A DNA stretch of 64,000 nucleotides from RPQJ01 sp041910015. GTDB lineage: Bacteria; Pseudomonadota; Gammaproteobacteria; Steroidobacterales; Steroidobacteraceae. Under the pieces are notes generated by a model that saw only the letters and a program-made list of their open reading frames with translations, made no database searches and was not told the origin of the DNA. Position 1 is the stretch's first letter; each line of letters opens with the position of its first letter. The stretch spans positions 31,985 through 95,984 of the forward strand of contig JAYRRR010000031.1 of the NCBI GenBank assembly GCA_041910015.1, in the 5' to 3' direction. Shown one piece after another: positions 15,238 to 25,593 of this stretch. Made by a program: the position numbers and the translations under genes.

Positions 15238-16563
15238 ATGACCCTGCGCAAAGACGAGTACGCGCGCCGCCGCCGCCAGCTCATGAAGATCATGGGCAAG
15301 GGCGCCATCGCCATCCTGCCGGGCGCACCCGAGCGCCAGCGCAACGGCGACGTCCACTACCATTACCGGCCCGACAGCGACTTCCACTACCTGACGGGGT
15401 TCAACGAACCGGAATCCGTCGCCGTGCTGATCCCCGGCCGCGAGCAGGCCGAATACATCCTGTTCGTCCGCGACCGTGATCCGGCGCGCGAGACCTGGGA
15501 CGGCCGGCGTGCCGGGCCCGACGGCGCCGTGCGCGACTACGGGGCCGACGACGCCTTTCCGATCGGCGATATCGACGACATCCTGCCCGGCCTGCTCGAG
15601 CGCTGCGACCGCGTCTACTACTCGATGGGCTCGCAGCCGGAATTCGACCAGCGGGTGATCGGCTGGGTGAACGGTCTCAAGGGCCAGGCGAAGAACGGCA
15701 TCCACAGCCCGCAGGAGTTCGTTGCGCTCGACCATCAGTTGCACGACATGCGCCTGTACAAGAGCCGCGCCGAGGCCGCGGTCATGCGTCGCTCGGCGCA
15801 GATCGCGGTGGCCGCGCACCTGCGGGCCATGCGGGCGACACGCCCCGGCGTGACGGAGTACGAGGTCATGGCGGAACTGCTGCACGAGTTCCACCGCAAC
15901 CAGGCCGACATCTCCTACCATCCGATCGTGGGCGGCGGCGCCAACGGCTGCATCCTGCACTATCACGAGAATGCCGACGTCCTGAAGGATGGCGACCTGC
16001 TGCTGATCGACGCCGGTTGCGAGTACGGCATGTACGCGTCGGACATCACGCGGACCTTTCCCGTGAGCGGGCAGTTCACGCGCGAGCAGAAAGCGATCTA
16101 CGAGATCGTGCTCGATGCGCAGGAGGCAGCGTTCGCGGCGATCCGGCCGGGCAACCACTGGAACGAGCCGCACGATGCGGCCGTGCGTGCCATCACGCAG
16201 GGGCTCGTCAAGGTCGGCCTGCTGCGCGGTCGCGTTGCGACGCTGATCAGGCAGGAGGCCTACCGCAAGTTCTACATGCATCGGACCGGCCACTGGCTCG
16301 GCATGGACGTGCACGACGTCGGTGAGTACAAGGTCGGCACCGAGTGGCGCGTGCTGGAACCCGGCATGGTCATGACGGTCGAGCCCGGCATCTACATTCC
16401 TGCCGGAACCAAGGGTGTGCCGAAGCGCTGGTGGAACATCGGCGTGCGCATCGAGGACGACGTGCTCGTGACGCCGGCCGGCCACGAGCTGCTGACGGCC
16501 GGATTGCCGCGCACACCGGCGGAGATCGAGCGCACCATGACGTCCCGTACGCTCGTCGCCTGA
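15238..16563 (+). CDS. pepP: Xaa-Pro aminopeptidase PepP
   Basis: The 441-residue protein has the aminopeptidase P N-terminal domain (RNGDVHYHYRPDSDFHYLTGF) and the M24 pita-bread domain with the dinuclear metal ligands: Asp in LIDAGCEYGMYASDITRTFP (two Asp), His in HRTGHWLGMDVHDVGE, Glu in VEPGIYIP and Glu in GVRIEDDVLV. It removes N-terminal residues preceding proline, using Mn2+, in the cytoplasm. It is 13 nt ahead of ubiH and in the conserved ygfB-pepP-ubiH order. Confidence 0.97.
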   Translation: MTLRKDEYARRRRQLMKIMGKGAIAILPGAPERQRNGDVHYHYRPDSDFHYLTGFNEPESVAVLIPGREQAEYILFVRDRDPARETWDGRRAGPDGAVRDYGADDAFPIGDIDDILPGLLERCDRVYYSMGSQPEFDQRVIGWVNGLKGQAKNGIHSPQEFVALDHQLHDMRLYKSRAEAAVMRRSAQIAVAAHLRAMRATRPGVTEYEVMAELLHEFHRNQADISYHPIVGGGANGCILHYHENADVLKDGDLLLIDAGCEYGMYASDITRTFPVSGQFTREQKAIYEIVLDAQEAAFAAIRPGNHWNEPHDAAVRAITQGLVKVGLLRGRVATLIRQEAYRKFYMHRTGHWLGMDVHDVGEYKVGTEWRVLEPGMVMTVEPGIYIPAGTKGVPKRWWNIGVRIEDDVLVTPAGHELLTAGLPRTPAEIERTMTSRTLVA

Positions 16564-16576
16564 AGGAGGCGATTCC

Positions 16577-17818
16577 GTGACCACGTCCCAATACGACATG
16601 GCCATCGTCGGCGGCGGGCTTGTCGGCGCGTCGCTCGCCCTGGCGCTGGCGCCGCTCGGATTGCGCATCGCCTTGGTCGAAGCCGTGCCACCCGCCGCGG
16701 GCGAGCAGCATCCGAGCTTCGACGAGCGGACCACCGCGCTCGCCAACGGCACCGTGCGTGCGTTCCGCACACTGCGCGTCTGGGAAGCGATGGAGCGCGA
16801 GGCTGCCCCGATCCGCCGGATCCACGTGTCGGATCAGGGGCGGTTCGGCAGTGCCCGCGTCGATGCCGCGGATCAGGGCCTCGAGGCGCTCGGCTACGTG
16901 GCCCCAAACCGCGCCATCGGTGCAGCGCTCTGGCAGGGGCTGGCGCAGGCACCCGACGTCGAGACCATCGCGCCGGCGCGCGTCACCGGCAGCGAGCTCG
17001 CGGGCGACGTCCGCGTCGTGCGGTTCGACGCCGGCGACGAGTCGCGCGAGCTCGCGGCAAAGCTGGTCGTCGCCGCGGACGGCATGCGGTCGCTCGTGCG
17101 GGAGCAGTCCGGCATCGGCGTCGAGCGCATCGAGTACGGGCAGACGGCGATCACGGCCGTGCTGGTCGCACAGCGGTTCCACGACTACGTGGCGTACGAG
17201 CGCTTCACCGACGCCGGGCCGATCGCGATCCTGCCGCTCACCGACGCGCGCTGCGGAATGGTCTGGACCGTGCCCCCGGTCGAGGTCGAGCGACTGCTCG
17301 CACTCTCTGACGAGGACTTCCTGCACGAGTTCCAGCGGGCGTTCGGGTTCCGACTCGGTCGCTTCCTGCGCATCGGCCGGCGCGCCACGTACCCGCTCGT
17401 GCTGTCGCAGGCCGAACGACACAGCGCGGCACGGCTCGCGGTCGTCGGCAACGCCGCGCAGGGGCTGCATCCAATCGCGGGCCAGGGCTTCAATCTCGGG
17501 CTGCGCGACGCGATGAGCCTCGCCGAGGTCATCGCCGACCGCCGGCTCGAGGGCGTCACAGATCCCGGCACGTCGGGACTGCTCGAGGATTACGCGCAAT
17601 GGCGCGCGACCGACCGGCGACGCATCGTGCAGTTCACCGACGGGCTGGTCCGCGTGTTCACGACGCCGCTCGGCGCGGTCCGCAGCCTGCGCAGCCTCGG
17701 CCTGCTGGCCTTCGACGTGCTGCCGCCGGCCAAGTCGGCGCTCGCGCGGCTGAGCGTCGGGGCCGCCGCGCGCGTGCCGCGTCTCGCACGCGGCGTGCCA
17801 CTGGCGGGGGTCGGCTGA
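16577..17818 (+). CDS. ubiH: 2-octaprenyl-6-methoxyphenol hydroxylase UbiH
   Basis: This 413-residue flavoprotein monooxygenase has the FAD dinucleotide fold MAIVGGGLVGASLALALAPL, the middle AADGMRSLVRE segment and the GNAAQGLHPIAGQGFNLGLRD motif of the UbiH/COQ6 family. The HPIAGQGFNLG form, and its place directly after pepP, identify it as UbiH, which adds a ring hydroxyl during ubiquinone synthesis. Its stop overlaps the start of the next flavoprotein (TGATG), so both hydroxylases are translated together. Confidence 0.93.
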   Translation: MTTSQYDMAIVGGGLVGASLALALAPLGLRIALVEAVPPAAGEQHPSFDERTTALANGTVRAFRTLRVWEAMEREAAPIRRIHVSDQGRFGSARVDAADQGLEALGYVAPNRAIGAALWQGLAQAPDVETIAPARVTGSELAGDVRVVRFDAGDESRELAAKLVVAADGMRSLVREQSGIGVERIEYGQTAITAVLVAQRFHDYVAYERFTDAGPIAILPLTDARCGMVWTVPPVEVERLLALSDEDFLHEFQRAFGFRLGRFLRIGRRATYPLVLSQAERHSAARLAVVGNAAQGLHPIAGQGFNLGLRDAMSLAEVIADRRLEGVTDPGTSGLLEDYAQWRATDRRRIVQFTDGLVRVFTTPLGAVRSLRSLGLLAFDVLPPAKSALARLSVGAAARVPRLARGVPLAGVG

Positions 17819-19077
17819 TGGCGACACCGCGCAGGACGGATTTCGACGTCGTCATCGTCGGCAGCGGCATGGTGGGCACCTGTCTCGCGGCACTGATCGC
17901 GCGGGAGGAGGCGTTGTCGCACTGGCGCGTCGCGCTGGTGGATCCGGCGGCGCCGCGCCGGCCCGACGATCAGGATCTCGACCTGCGCGTCTCGGCATTG
18001 TCGCGCGCGTCGCAGCACATTCTCGCCGCGGCCGGCGCCTGGGCGGCCATCGAGCCGCATGCCTCGCCCTACTCGCAGATGGTCGTCTGGGATGCGGGCA
18101 GCTCGCCCGGGCGTCCCGATGCGTTGCGGTTCGCCGCCGACGAGACGGCCGAGCCGAACCTCGGTCACATCGTCGAGAACCTGCGCGTGCAGTGGTCACT
18201 GCACGAGTCGCCGTTGCTGCGCGGCGTGACGGAAGTGCGCGGCGGGCTCGCCGGTCTCGAGTTCGACGACGACGTGGCACGGCTCGCGCTCGACGATGGC
18301 CGTCGTCTCTCCTGTCAGCTGGTGATCGGCGCGGACGGCAGCCAGTCGGTGGCGAGACAGCTCGCCGGCATCGGCCGCTCGGGCTGGACCTACGGCCAGA
18401 CGGCAGTCGTTGCGCATCTGCACACCGAAAAGCTGCATCGTGCGACGGCGTGGCAGCGATTCCTGCCGGGCGGGCCGCTCGCCTTGCTGCCGTTGCGGGA
18501 CGGACGCGTGTCGCTGGTCTGGAGCACGAGCCCCGAGGAAGCCCGGGAGCTGATCGCCATCGAGACCACCGTGTTCGGTGAGCGCGTGACCGCCGCGAGT
18601 GACGGCGTACTCGGTCGTCTCACGCTCGTGGGCGGACGCGCGGGGTTTCCGCTGGCACTCTGGCACGCGCGCGAGTACGTGCGGCCGCGACTCGCGCTGG
18701 TCGGGGATGCCGCGCACACGATCCACCCGCTCGCCGGCCAGGGTGTCAATCTCGGTCTGCTCGACTGTGCGAGCCTCGTGCAGGTGCTGGTCACCGCTGC
18801 CGGCAAGGGCGAGGAACTGCACGGCCTGCGGGTGTTGCGCCGGTATGAGCGCTGGCGGCGCAGCGAGAACGCCGTGGTGCTTGCGGTCTGCGACACGATC
18901 AACCGTGTGTTCGGCGAGCGCAGCACCGCCGTCGCGGCCGCGCGTCGCGTCGGCCTGTCGATCGTGTCGCAACAGCCGTTCATCCGACGACAGTTGATCG
19001 CGCGCGCGCTGGGTCTCGGCGGCGACGTGCCCGCGCTGGCCCGGCGCGCCACCGAGAGCAGGGGAGCGCGCGCATGA
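17818..19077 (+). CDS. ubiI: Ubiquinone biosynthesis hydroxylase, UbiI/VisC-like
   Basis: ATG 17818 overlaps the ubiH stop by one base and gives 419 residues; an open extension upstream lies inside ubiH. It has the FAD motif VVIVGSGMVGTCLAALIA, the IGADGSQSVARQLAGI segment and GDAAHTIHPLAGQGVNLGLLD. It is the second UbiH/COQ6-family monooxygenase in tandem, in the position of ubiI (visC), which hydroxylates C5 of the quinone ring. UbiF-like activity cannot be excluded from sequence. The last codon overlaps the next gene by 4 nt. Confidence 0.87.
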   Translation: MATPRRTDFDVVIVGSGMVGTCLAALIAREEALSHWRVALVDPAAPRRPDDQDLDLRVSALSRASQHILAAAGAWAAIEPHASPYSQMVVWDAGSSPGRPDALRFAADETAEPNLGHIVENLRVQWSLHESPLLRGVTEVRGGLAGLEFDDDVARLALDDGRRLSCQLVIGADGSQSVARQLAGIGRSGWTYGQTAVVAHLHTEKLHRATAWQRFLPGGPLALLPLRDGRVSLVWSTSPEEARELIAIETTVFGERVTAASDGVLGRLTLVGGRAGFPLALWHAREYVRPRLALVGDAAHTIHPLAGQGVNLGLLDCASLVQVLVTAAGKGEELHGLRVLRRYERWRRSENAVVLAVCDTINRVFGERSTAVAAARRVGLSIVSQQPFIRRQLIARALGLGGDVPALARRATESRGARA

Positions 19078-20789
19078 CCCCACCGGACCCGGACTCGACG
19101 GTAGCCGGTAACAACTCGGACTGGCAGGACATGCTGTTCACGCAGGCGCCGCCGACGCTCGGCAACCAGTTCGACGACGACCCGCTGCTCGGCTCCTGGC
19201 TCTCGCGACATCTGCCCGGCTACGTGGCCACGCCGTTGCGCGAGGAACTGCGCGAGCTGGGCGGGTTCGCCGGCGGCGAACTCTATCGATTGCAGCTCGC
19301 GGACCGTCTCAACGAACCCGTGCTGACGCACTGGAACGCCTGGGGCGAGCGCATCGACGAAATCGTCGTCACGCGGCTCTGGCTGGAGGCCGAGAAGCTG
19401 GCCGTGAAGCACGGCCTCGTCGCGACCGGCTACGACCGGTCGCTGGGGCGCTATGCGAGGCTCGCGCAGTTCCTCAAGGTTTATCTGTTCCACCCGTCCT
19501 CGGACTGGTACGCCTGTCCGCTCGGCATGACCGACGGCGCGGCGCGATCCCTGCTCATCTCGGGCAGCGCCGAGCAGCAGGCGCGCGCCGTGCCGCGGCT
19601 CACGTCGCGCGACGTGGCGACGTTCTGGACCAGTGGCCAGTGGATGACGGAGACCACGGGCGGCTCCGACGTGGGTCGTTGCGAGACGCGAGCGGTCCGC
19701 GACGGTGCCGGCTGGCGTCTCTATGGCCGCAAGTGGTTCACGTCGGCCGTGACCTCGCAGATGGCGCTCGCGCTGGCACGTCCCGAGGGCAATCCGCGGG
19801 GTGGCGACGGTCTCGCGATGTTCTATGTCGAGGTCCGGGACGCGGGTGGCAAGCTCAATCGCCTGCGCGTGGACCGGCTCAAGGACAAGCTCGGCACGCG
19901 CAAGGTGCCGACTGCGGAAATGGTGCTCGACGGAGCGCGCGCCGAACTGGTCGGCGCGCCGCTGAATGGCGTCCGCGCCATGGAGCCGATGCTGGCCGTG
20001 ACGCGCATGTGGAACAGCGTCTGCGCCGTCGCCTTCATGCGTCGCGGGCTGGCGCTGGCGCGCTCCTACGCCCGGCGGCGGCAGGCGTTCGGGCAACCGC
20101 TCGAGCGGCTCCCGCTGCACGCCGACACGCTCGCCGGGCTCGAGGCGGAGACCTGGGGCGCGTTCCTGGTGGCGTTCCTGCTGGTCGAGCTGAACGGCCG
20201 GCATGCCGCCGGCGAAAGTGATGCCCAGCAGCGCGCGCTGCTGCGCCTGCTGACGCCGCTGGTCACGCTCGTCACGGCCAAACAGGCCGTGTCGGTTGTC
20301 GCCGAGGTGATCGAGAGCTTCGGCGGTGCGGGCTACGTCGAGGACACCGGTCTGCCGCAACTCCTGCGTGACACGCACGTGCTGACGATCTGGGAAGGCA
20401 CGACCAACGTCCTGGCGCTCGATGCGCTGCTGCGCACCGACCTGCACGCGGGGCTCGCCGCGCTGCTCGGCCGGGCATCGGCCTGTCGGCGCAACGCCAA
20501 GGCGCCGCGTCTGGTGGCAGCCGCGCAGCAGGCGGTCGGCGCCATCGAACGTGCCGTGCTGACGCTGGAAAGCATGCACGATGACACGGTGCTGCAGGCG
20601 GGTGCGCGCCGGATCGCACTCACACTGGCGCGGGCGCTGCAGCTCACGCTGCTCTGCGAGCACGCGCAATGGATGCTCGACAATGGCGGCGACCGGCGCG
20701 GCTATGCTGCGGCGCTGCGTTTCGCGCGCCAGCCCGTCGACCTCATGACCGAGGTCGATCCCGAGGCCGACAGGCTCCTGCTCGGATGA
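19074..20789 (+). CDS. AidB-like acyl-CoA dehydrogenase family protein
   Basis: This 571-residue protein is longer than typical 380-residue acyl-CoA dehydrogenases and matches the AidB branch: TQAPPTLGNQFDDDPLL at the N-terminus, WMTETTGGSDV in the middle domain, the FGGAGYVEDTGLPQLLRD motif and the IWEGTTNVLALD signature, then an AidB-type C-terminal extension. In E. coli AidB is a DNA-binding flavoprotein of the adaptive response. It overlaps the ubiI stop by 4 nt (ATGA), so it is translationally coupled to quinone biosynthesis genes. Whether it is an enzyme or a DNA-protecting protein cannot be told here. Confidence 0.85.
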   Translation: MTPPDPDSTVAGNNSDWQDMLFTQAPPTLGNQFDDDPLLGSWLSRHLPGYVATPLREELRELGGFAGGELYRLQLADRLNEPVLTHWNAWGERIDEIVVTRLWLEAEKLAVKHGLVATGYDRSLGRYARLAQFLKVYLFHPSSDWYACPLGMTDGAARSLLISGSAEQQARAVPRLTSRDVATFWTSGQWMTETTGGSDVGRCETRAVRDGAGWRLYGRKWFTSAVTSQMALALARPEGNPRGGDGLAMFYVEVRDAGGKLNRLRVDRLKDKLGTRKVPTAEMVLDGARAELVGAPLNGVRAMEPMLAVTRMWNSVCAVAFMRRGLALARSYARRRQAFGQPLERLPLHADTLAGLEAETWGAFLVAFLLVELNGRHAAGESDAQQRALLRLLTPLVTLVTAKQAVSVVAEVIESFGGAGYVEDTGLPQLLRDTHVLTIWEGTTNVLALDALLRTDLHAGLAALLGRASACRRNAKAPRLVAAAQQAVGAIERAVLTLESMHDDTVLQAGARRIALTLARALQLTLLCEHAQWMLDNGGDRRGYAAALRFARQPVDLMTEVDPEADRLLLG

Positions 20790-21661
20790 CGTCCGTACCC
20801 GAGCCCGTCGACGCGAGCGCGCTGCCGTTCGTCGCGCCCTGCCGCCCGCTCGACACCTTCGCGGCCCTGCGCTGGCTGCGGCTCGCGTGGGCCGATTTCC
20901 GCGCGGCGCCGCGGCAGAGCCTGAGCTACGGTCTCGTCGTCGTGCTGCTGAGCTGGACGCTGGCCTGGATCACGATCCGCTTCGGTGGCTACTGGGAATT
21001 GCTGGCGCTGGTGTCCGGCTTCATCCTCGTCGCGCCCGTCGTGGCCGTCGGGCCGTATTCGATCAGCGAGCAGCTCGAGCGCGGCGCCCGGCCGTCGCTG
21101 CGCCGCTGCTTCGTCGAGGAACGCCGCGCCTTCGGCAACCTCATGGTCTTCGCGCTGATGCTGATGATCGTCTTCCTCGTGTGGTGGCGCGCGGCGTCGG
21201 CCATCCATATCTTCTTTCCGGTCGACATGACGACGCCGGACTGGCGGGACTACCTGCAGTTCTTCGGCATCGGCACCGCGGTTGGCTCGATTTTCGCGCT
21301 GATCGTGTTTGCGGCCGCCACGTTCTCGCTGCCGATGCTCGTCGACCGCGACGTCGACCCGATCACCGCCGTCGTCACCAGCGTCAATGCCGTGCTGCGC
21401 AACAAGCACGCCATGGTCGTATGGGCCGCGGTCATCGTCGTCGCGGTCGCGCCCGGGTTCGCGCTGCTGCTGCTGGGCCGCGGGCGGCTCGCGCCCCTCG
21501 CGCTCGTCATGGTGGCGCTCGGCTTCACGCTGCCGCTGGTCGGTCACGCGACGTGGCACGGCTATCGCGCGACGATCGACGCCTCCGCCTGGCCGCGGAA
21601 GGAGCACGTCGCCGACGGAGACGCCGGTCGCGGTCGCGGCAGGATGTCCATGCTCCGCTGA
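20786..21661 (+). CDS. DUF2189 integral membrane protein
   Basis: ATG 20786 overlaps the previous stop by 4 nt and gives 291 residues; an open stretch upstream is within the AidB-like gene. About six hydrophobic segments are visible, for example LSYGLVVVLLSWTLAW, LLALVSGFILVAPVVAVGPY, LMVFALMLMIVFLVWW and AVIVVAVAPGFALLLLG. The GPYSISEQLERG loop after the second segment is characteristic of DUF2189. The function of the family is unknown. It closes the ygfB-to-DUF2189 operon, ending 3 nt before a convergent zinc-ribbon gene. Confidence 0.87.
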   Translation: MTSVPEPVDASALPFVAPCRPLDTFAALRWLRLAWADFRAAPRQSLSYGLVVVLLSWTLAWITIRFGGYWELLALVSGFILVAPVVAVGPYSISEQLERGARPSLRRCFVEERRAFGNLMVFALMLMIVFLVWWRAASAIHIFFPVDMTTPDWRDYLQFFGIGTAVGSIFALIVFAAATFSLPMLVDRDVDPITAVVTSVNAVLRNKHAMVVWAAVIVVAVAPGFALLLLGRGRLAPLALVMVALGFTLPLVGHATWHGYRATIDASAWPRKEHVADGDAGRGRGRMSMLR

Positions 21662-21664
21662 GGC

Positions 21665-21847
21665 TCAGCGCGGCTCGACGAGTCCGAAATCGCGCTCGGG
21701 CAGGGGTGTGGCGGCGCGTCTTTGGTGATGGAGATGAGCCGGGCGGCGTGACCGGGGTGCAGCGCGATAATCCTTGCCGCAGTACCAGCACGCCTCGGCA
21801 TCCGCGCGCAGCGGCCGGGTCTGGCAATGCGGGCAGCGCTTGACCAT
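21665..21847 (-). CDS. Small zinc-ribbon protein (60 residues)
   Basis: A strong AGGAGG ribosome site lies 7 nt before ATG 21847. The N-terminal half has two CxxC knuckles (Cys5/Cys8 in CPHC and Cys20/Cys23 in CWYC) that should bind one zinc ion. The C-terminal half is basic and low-complexity and may be disordered. It converges with the DUF2189 gene, leaving a 3-nt gap. I do not recognise a specific family; it may be a nucleic-acid or protein-binding zinc finger. Confidence 0.65.
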   Translation of the reverse strand: MVKRCPHCQTRPLRADAEACWYCGKDYRAAPRSRRPAHLHHQRRAATPLPERDFGLVEPR

Positions 21848-22068
21848 GGTCCATCCTCCTGGGGGAGGCGAAGCATGCGACCGGACGCGGCCCGCGGCAA
21901 TCGGCGCCCGACTACCGCGCGTAGGAACATGCCGACACGCCGCACGAGGGCTCCCGACGCATCGCAGCAGGTTCGTGGCGTCGGGGTATGTGCTGATTCC
22001 GCCCGCCGCGGGTCAGGCGCAGCCTTGGCCCGCGAGCCGGGGGACTGGCTGCGAACGGAACGGGCGCG
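21848..22068. other. Intergenic region without a recognised gene
   Basis: Apart from the zinc-ribbon gene's ribosome site (near 21855) I see no convincing coding or RNA structure in these 221 nt. Promoters for the zinc-ribbon gene (minus) and for the small membrane protein (plus) must lie here, but no clear -35/-10 pair stands out. Confidence 0.4.
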
Positions 22069-22179
22069 ATGAAGCCGTTGAAAGTGATCGTCTATCGGGT
22101 GCTGGAAGTCGCCGTGTACGTCGTGACGTACGTGGTCCTCGGCGTGCTGGTCTTCAAGCTTGTCGCGTCACTGTTCTAG
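22069..22179 (+). CDS. Small single-pass membrane protein (36 residues)
   Basis: An ATG to TAG frame encodes MKPLKVIVYRVLEVAVYVVT followed by YVVLGVLVFKLVASLF: two N-terminal lysines and then a continuous hydrophobic helix of about 28 residues with one Glu near its start. The positive N-terminus and composition are what a small inner-membrane protein would show. There is no strong Shine-Dalgarno site (GGAACGGG upstream). It converges with phhB 28 nt later. Unrecognised, and supported by composition only. Confidence 0.45.
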   Translation: MKPLKVIVYRVLEVAVYVVTYVVLGVLVFKLVASLF

Positions 22180-22207
22180 GGCGGCTCCTGCGGAGCTTCT
22201 CCATCCG

Positions 22208-22520
22208 TTACAGCGCGTCGATCTTCGCCGCACAGACAAAGTCGTTCTCGGACAGGCCGCCGACCGTGTGGGTCGAGAACGTCACACGGCAGTGGTCGTA
22301 GCCTGCCTCGAGGTCGGGGTGGTGATCCTCGGCGTGCGCGATCCACGCCACGGCGTTCACGAACGCCATGGTGCGGTGGAAGTCTTCGAAGCCGAACGCG
22401 CGACGCAACGACTTGCCGTCCTCTGCGATGCACCAGCCGGCATGCAACTGGCCGAGCAGTGCCACGGCCGCTTCGGGCGGCAACGCTGGCGTGCCCTGCG
22501 GCAGCGACTGGCAGCGTTTG

Positions 22521-22540
<20 letters not shown>
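22208..22540 (-). CDS. phhB: Pterin-4a-carbinolamine dehydratase
   Basis: ATG 22540 gives 110 residues with the family core: AFGFEDFHRTMAFVNAVAWIAHAEDHHPDLEAGYDHCRVTF-type strand-helix with the catalytic histidine cluster (AEDHHPD) and TVGGLSENDF near the C-terminus. It recycles tetrahydrobiopterin after aromatic amino-acid hydroxylation; many bacteria keep it without such a hydroxylase, possibly for cofactor repair. It overlaps the 3' end of ispG by 20 nt, so it is likely co-transcribed with it. Confidence 0.93.
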
Positions 22541-23795
<1,255 letters not shown>

Positions 23796-23820
23796 GGGGT
23801 ATGTCGGCAAAAAGGCGATT

Positions 23821-25593
23821 TTACCGGCCGGCGGCCGCCGGTGCCGCCTTCGTCGCGGCGATCCAGCGGCGGACGTTGCCCTCGAGCACGTCGAGCGGCA
23901 GGGCGCCGCTGCCAAGGACGACGTCGTGGAACGCGCGCAGGTCGAAGCGGTCGCCGAGCGCGCCCGCCGCCTCGCCGCGCAGTTGCCGGATTTTCAGCTC
24001 GCCGATCTTGTAGGCGAGCGCCTGGCCCGGGTTGCCGATGTAGCGGTCGATCTCGTTGACGATGTCGAGCTCCGTCTTCGCGGCATTGGCCTTGAAGTAG
24101 TCGATGGCCTGTTGGCGGGTCCAGTGCCCATGGTGCAGGCCCGTGTCGACGACGAGACGCACGGCGCGCCACATCTCGTAGGTGAGCTGGCCGAACTTGT
24201 CGTACGGGTCGTCGTAGAGCCCCATCTCCTGGCCGAGACTCTCGCTGTAGAGACCCCAGCCTTCGACATAGGCGGTCGCCTCGAAGTCGCGGCGGAACTT
24301 CGGCAACTCGCCGAGTTCCTGCGCCAGCGCGATCTGCAGGTGGTGGCCGGGCACCGCCTCGTGGATCGTCAACACGGGAATCTCGTGCTTCGGCCGCTCC
24401 TCAGGCCGGTACAGGTTCACGTAATAGTAGCCGGCGCGGCTGCCATCGAGGGCCGGCGCCTGGTAATAGGCCGTCGTCGTGTCGGGTGCGACCTGGTCGG
24501 GGATCGGCCGCACGCCGTAGGGCATGCGCGGCAGCTTGCCGAAATACTGCGGCAGCAGCGGGTCGACGCGCTTGGCCATCGCCTGGTACGCCACGAGCAG
24601 CTCGTGCGGGTCCGTGTAGCGGAACTTCGGGTCGGTGCGCAGGTAGGTCAGGAACTCGTCGAAGCTGCCGGTGAATCCCGTGCGGGCGATGACCTGCAGC
24701 ATCCCGGCACGGATGCGGGCGACTTCGCGCAGTCCGATTTCGTGGATCTGGTCGGGCGTCAGGTCGGTGGTCGTGTACCAGCGCGCGAGTTCGGCATAAC
24801 GGGTGTCGCCTTGCGGCGTGTCCCAGAGCCCGACGCTGTCGCGGCACCGGGGCAGGTAGTCCTGCTCGACGTAGCGACCGAGACGCGCATACGCCGGCAC
24901 GATCGTCGTCGTGATCGCCTGCCGGGCCGCCGCCTGCAGGCGCTCGCGCTCTGCAGCCGGGATCGAGTCGGGGAACGTCCGGAACGCGTCGTAGAACGGG
25001 CTCTGCGTGGGATCGGCGACGACCTGACGTGCGATCTGCTTCGGCAGCCGCTGGATCAGCACCTTCGGCGGCACCCTGCCGAGCTTCACGCCCTCCTGCA
25101 TGGACGCGATGAGCTGGTCCAGCGGCACGTCGATGGTCCGCAGGCGGGCGAGCCAGCGCTCGTAATCCGCGACGGTGCGGAAAACGGCGATGTCGGCGAG
25201 GCTGTACGCGCTCACGAGGCCGCCACGGTGCGACAGCGGCACGAGGTAGTCGCCGTATTCGTAGGAGTCGATGCTGGCCTGGGTCTGGCGGCGGAACAGG
25301 TCGCGGTTCAGCCGGTCGGCCTCGCTCAACGACGCCGGGTCGATCGCCTCGAGCTGTGCCAGCGCCGCCTGATCGGCGGCGTGGGACGCGCGCCGCGCGG
25401 CGAGCGAGAGGTCCGGCCAGCGATCGTCGTAGCGGGAGTCGCCGACGTAAGTTGCCGCGATCGGATTTTCCCGAAGGCCGCGTTCCCACTCCGCATCGAA
25501 CAGCGCGTGCAGTCGTGCCGTCGCGCCGACGTCCGCGGCCCGGGCGACGGAGCAGGCGAGGAGCAGCAAGGCCAGCAACGGCGTTCGGCGCAT
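23821..25593 (-). CDS. DUF885 family exported metallopeptidase-like protein
   Basis: The 590-residue protein starts with a signal sequence (MRRTPLLALLLLACSVARAA); either an AxA cleavage (ARA) or a lipobox-like LLAC is possible. The body is the helical DUF885 fold with the zinc-site motif HEAVPGHH (411-418) and ATAYVEGWGLYSESLG downstream, the likely third ligand glutamate region. DUF885 proteins resemble M32/M3 carboxypeptidases and some hydrolyse peptides. The gene is divergent from the glycine riboswitch/gcvT unit and about 25 nt upstream of ispG, so it may be cotranscribed with ispG and phhB. Confidence 0.87.
   Translation of the reverse strand: MRRTPLLALLLLACSVARAADVGATARLHALFDAEWERGLRENPIAATYVGDSRYDDRWPDLSLAARRASHAADQAALAQLEAIDPASLSEADRLNRDLFRRQTQASIDSYEYGDYLVPLSHRGGLVSAYSLADIAVFRTVADYERWLARLRTIDVPLDQLIASMQEGVKLGRVPPKVLIQRLPKQIARQVVADPTQSPFYDAFRTFPDSIPAAERERLQAAARQAITTTIVPAYARLGRYVEQDYLPRCRDSVGLWDTPQGDTRYAELARWYTTTDLTPDQIHEIGLREVARIRAGMLQVIARTGFTGSFDEFLTYLRTDPKFRYTDPHELLVAYQAMAKRVDPLLPQYFGKLPRMPYGVRPIPDQVAPDTTTAYYQAPALDGSRAGYYYVNLYRPEERPKHEIPVLTIHEAVPGHHLQIALAQELGELPKFRRDFEATAYVEGWGLYSESLGQEMGLYDDPYDKFGQLTYEMWRAVRLVVDTGLHHGHWTRQQAIDYFKANAAKTELDIVNEIDRYIGNPGQALAYKIGELKIRQLRGEAAGALGDRFDLRAFHDVVLGSGALPLDVLEGNVRRWIAATKAAPAAAGR

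Noticed and set aside
14563..16770. A 735-codon open frame antisense to ygfB and pepP
   Set aside because: Same GC effect; the sense genes are well-conserved families and the antisense product has no motif.
16577..19077. Two adjacent UbiH-family genes as a recent tandem duplication
   Set aside because: The proteins differ clearly in length and motif wording (HPIAGQGFNLGLRD versus HPLAGQGVNLGLLD) and ubiH-ubiI pairs are the usual gammaproteobacterial arrangement.
18390..20669. A 759-codon open frame antisense to ubiI-like and AidB-like genes
   Set aside because: Shadow of two real genes; repeated Arg/Gln/Val composition and no start context.
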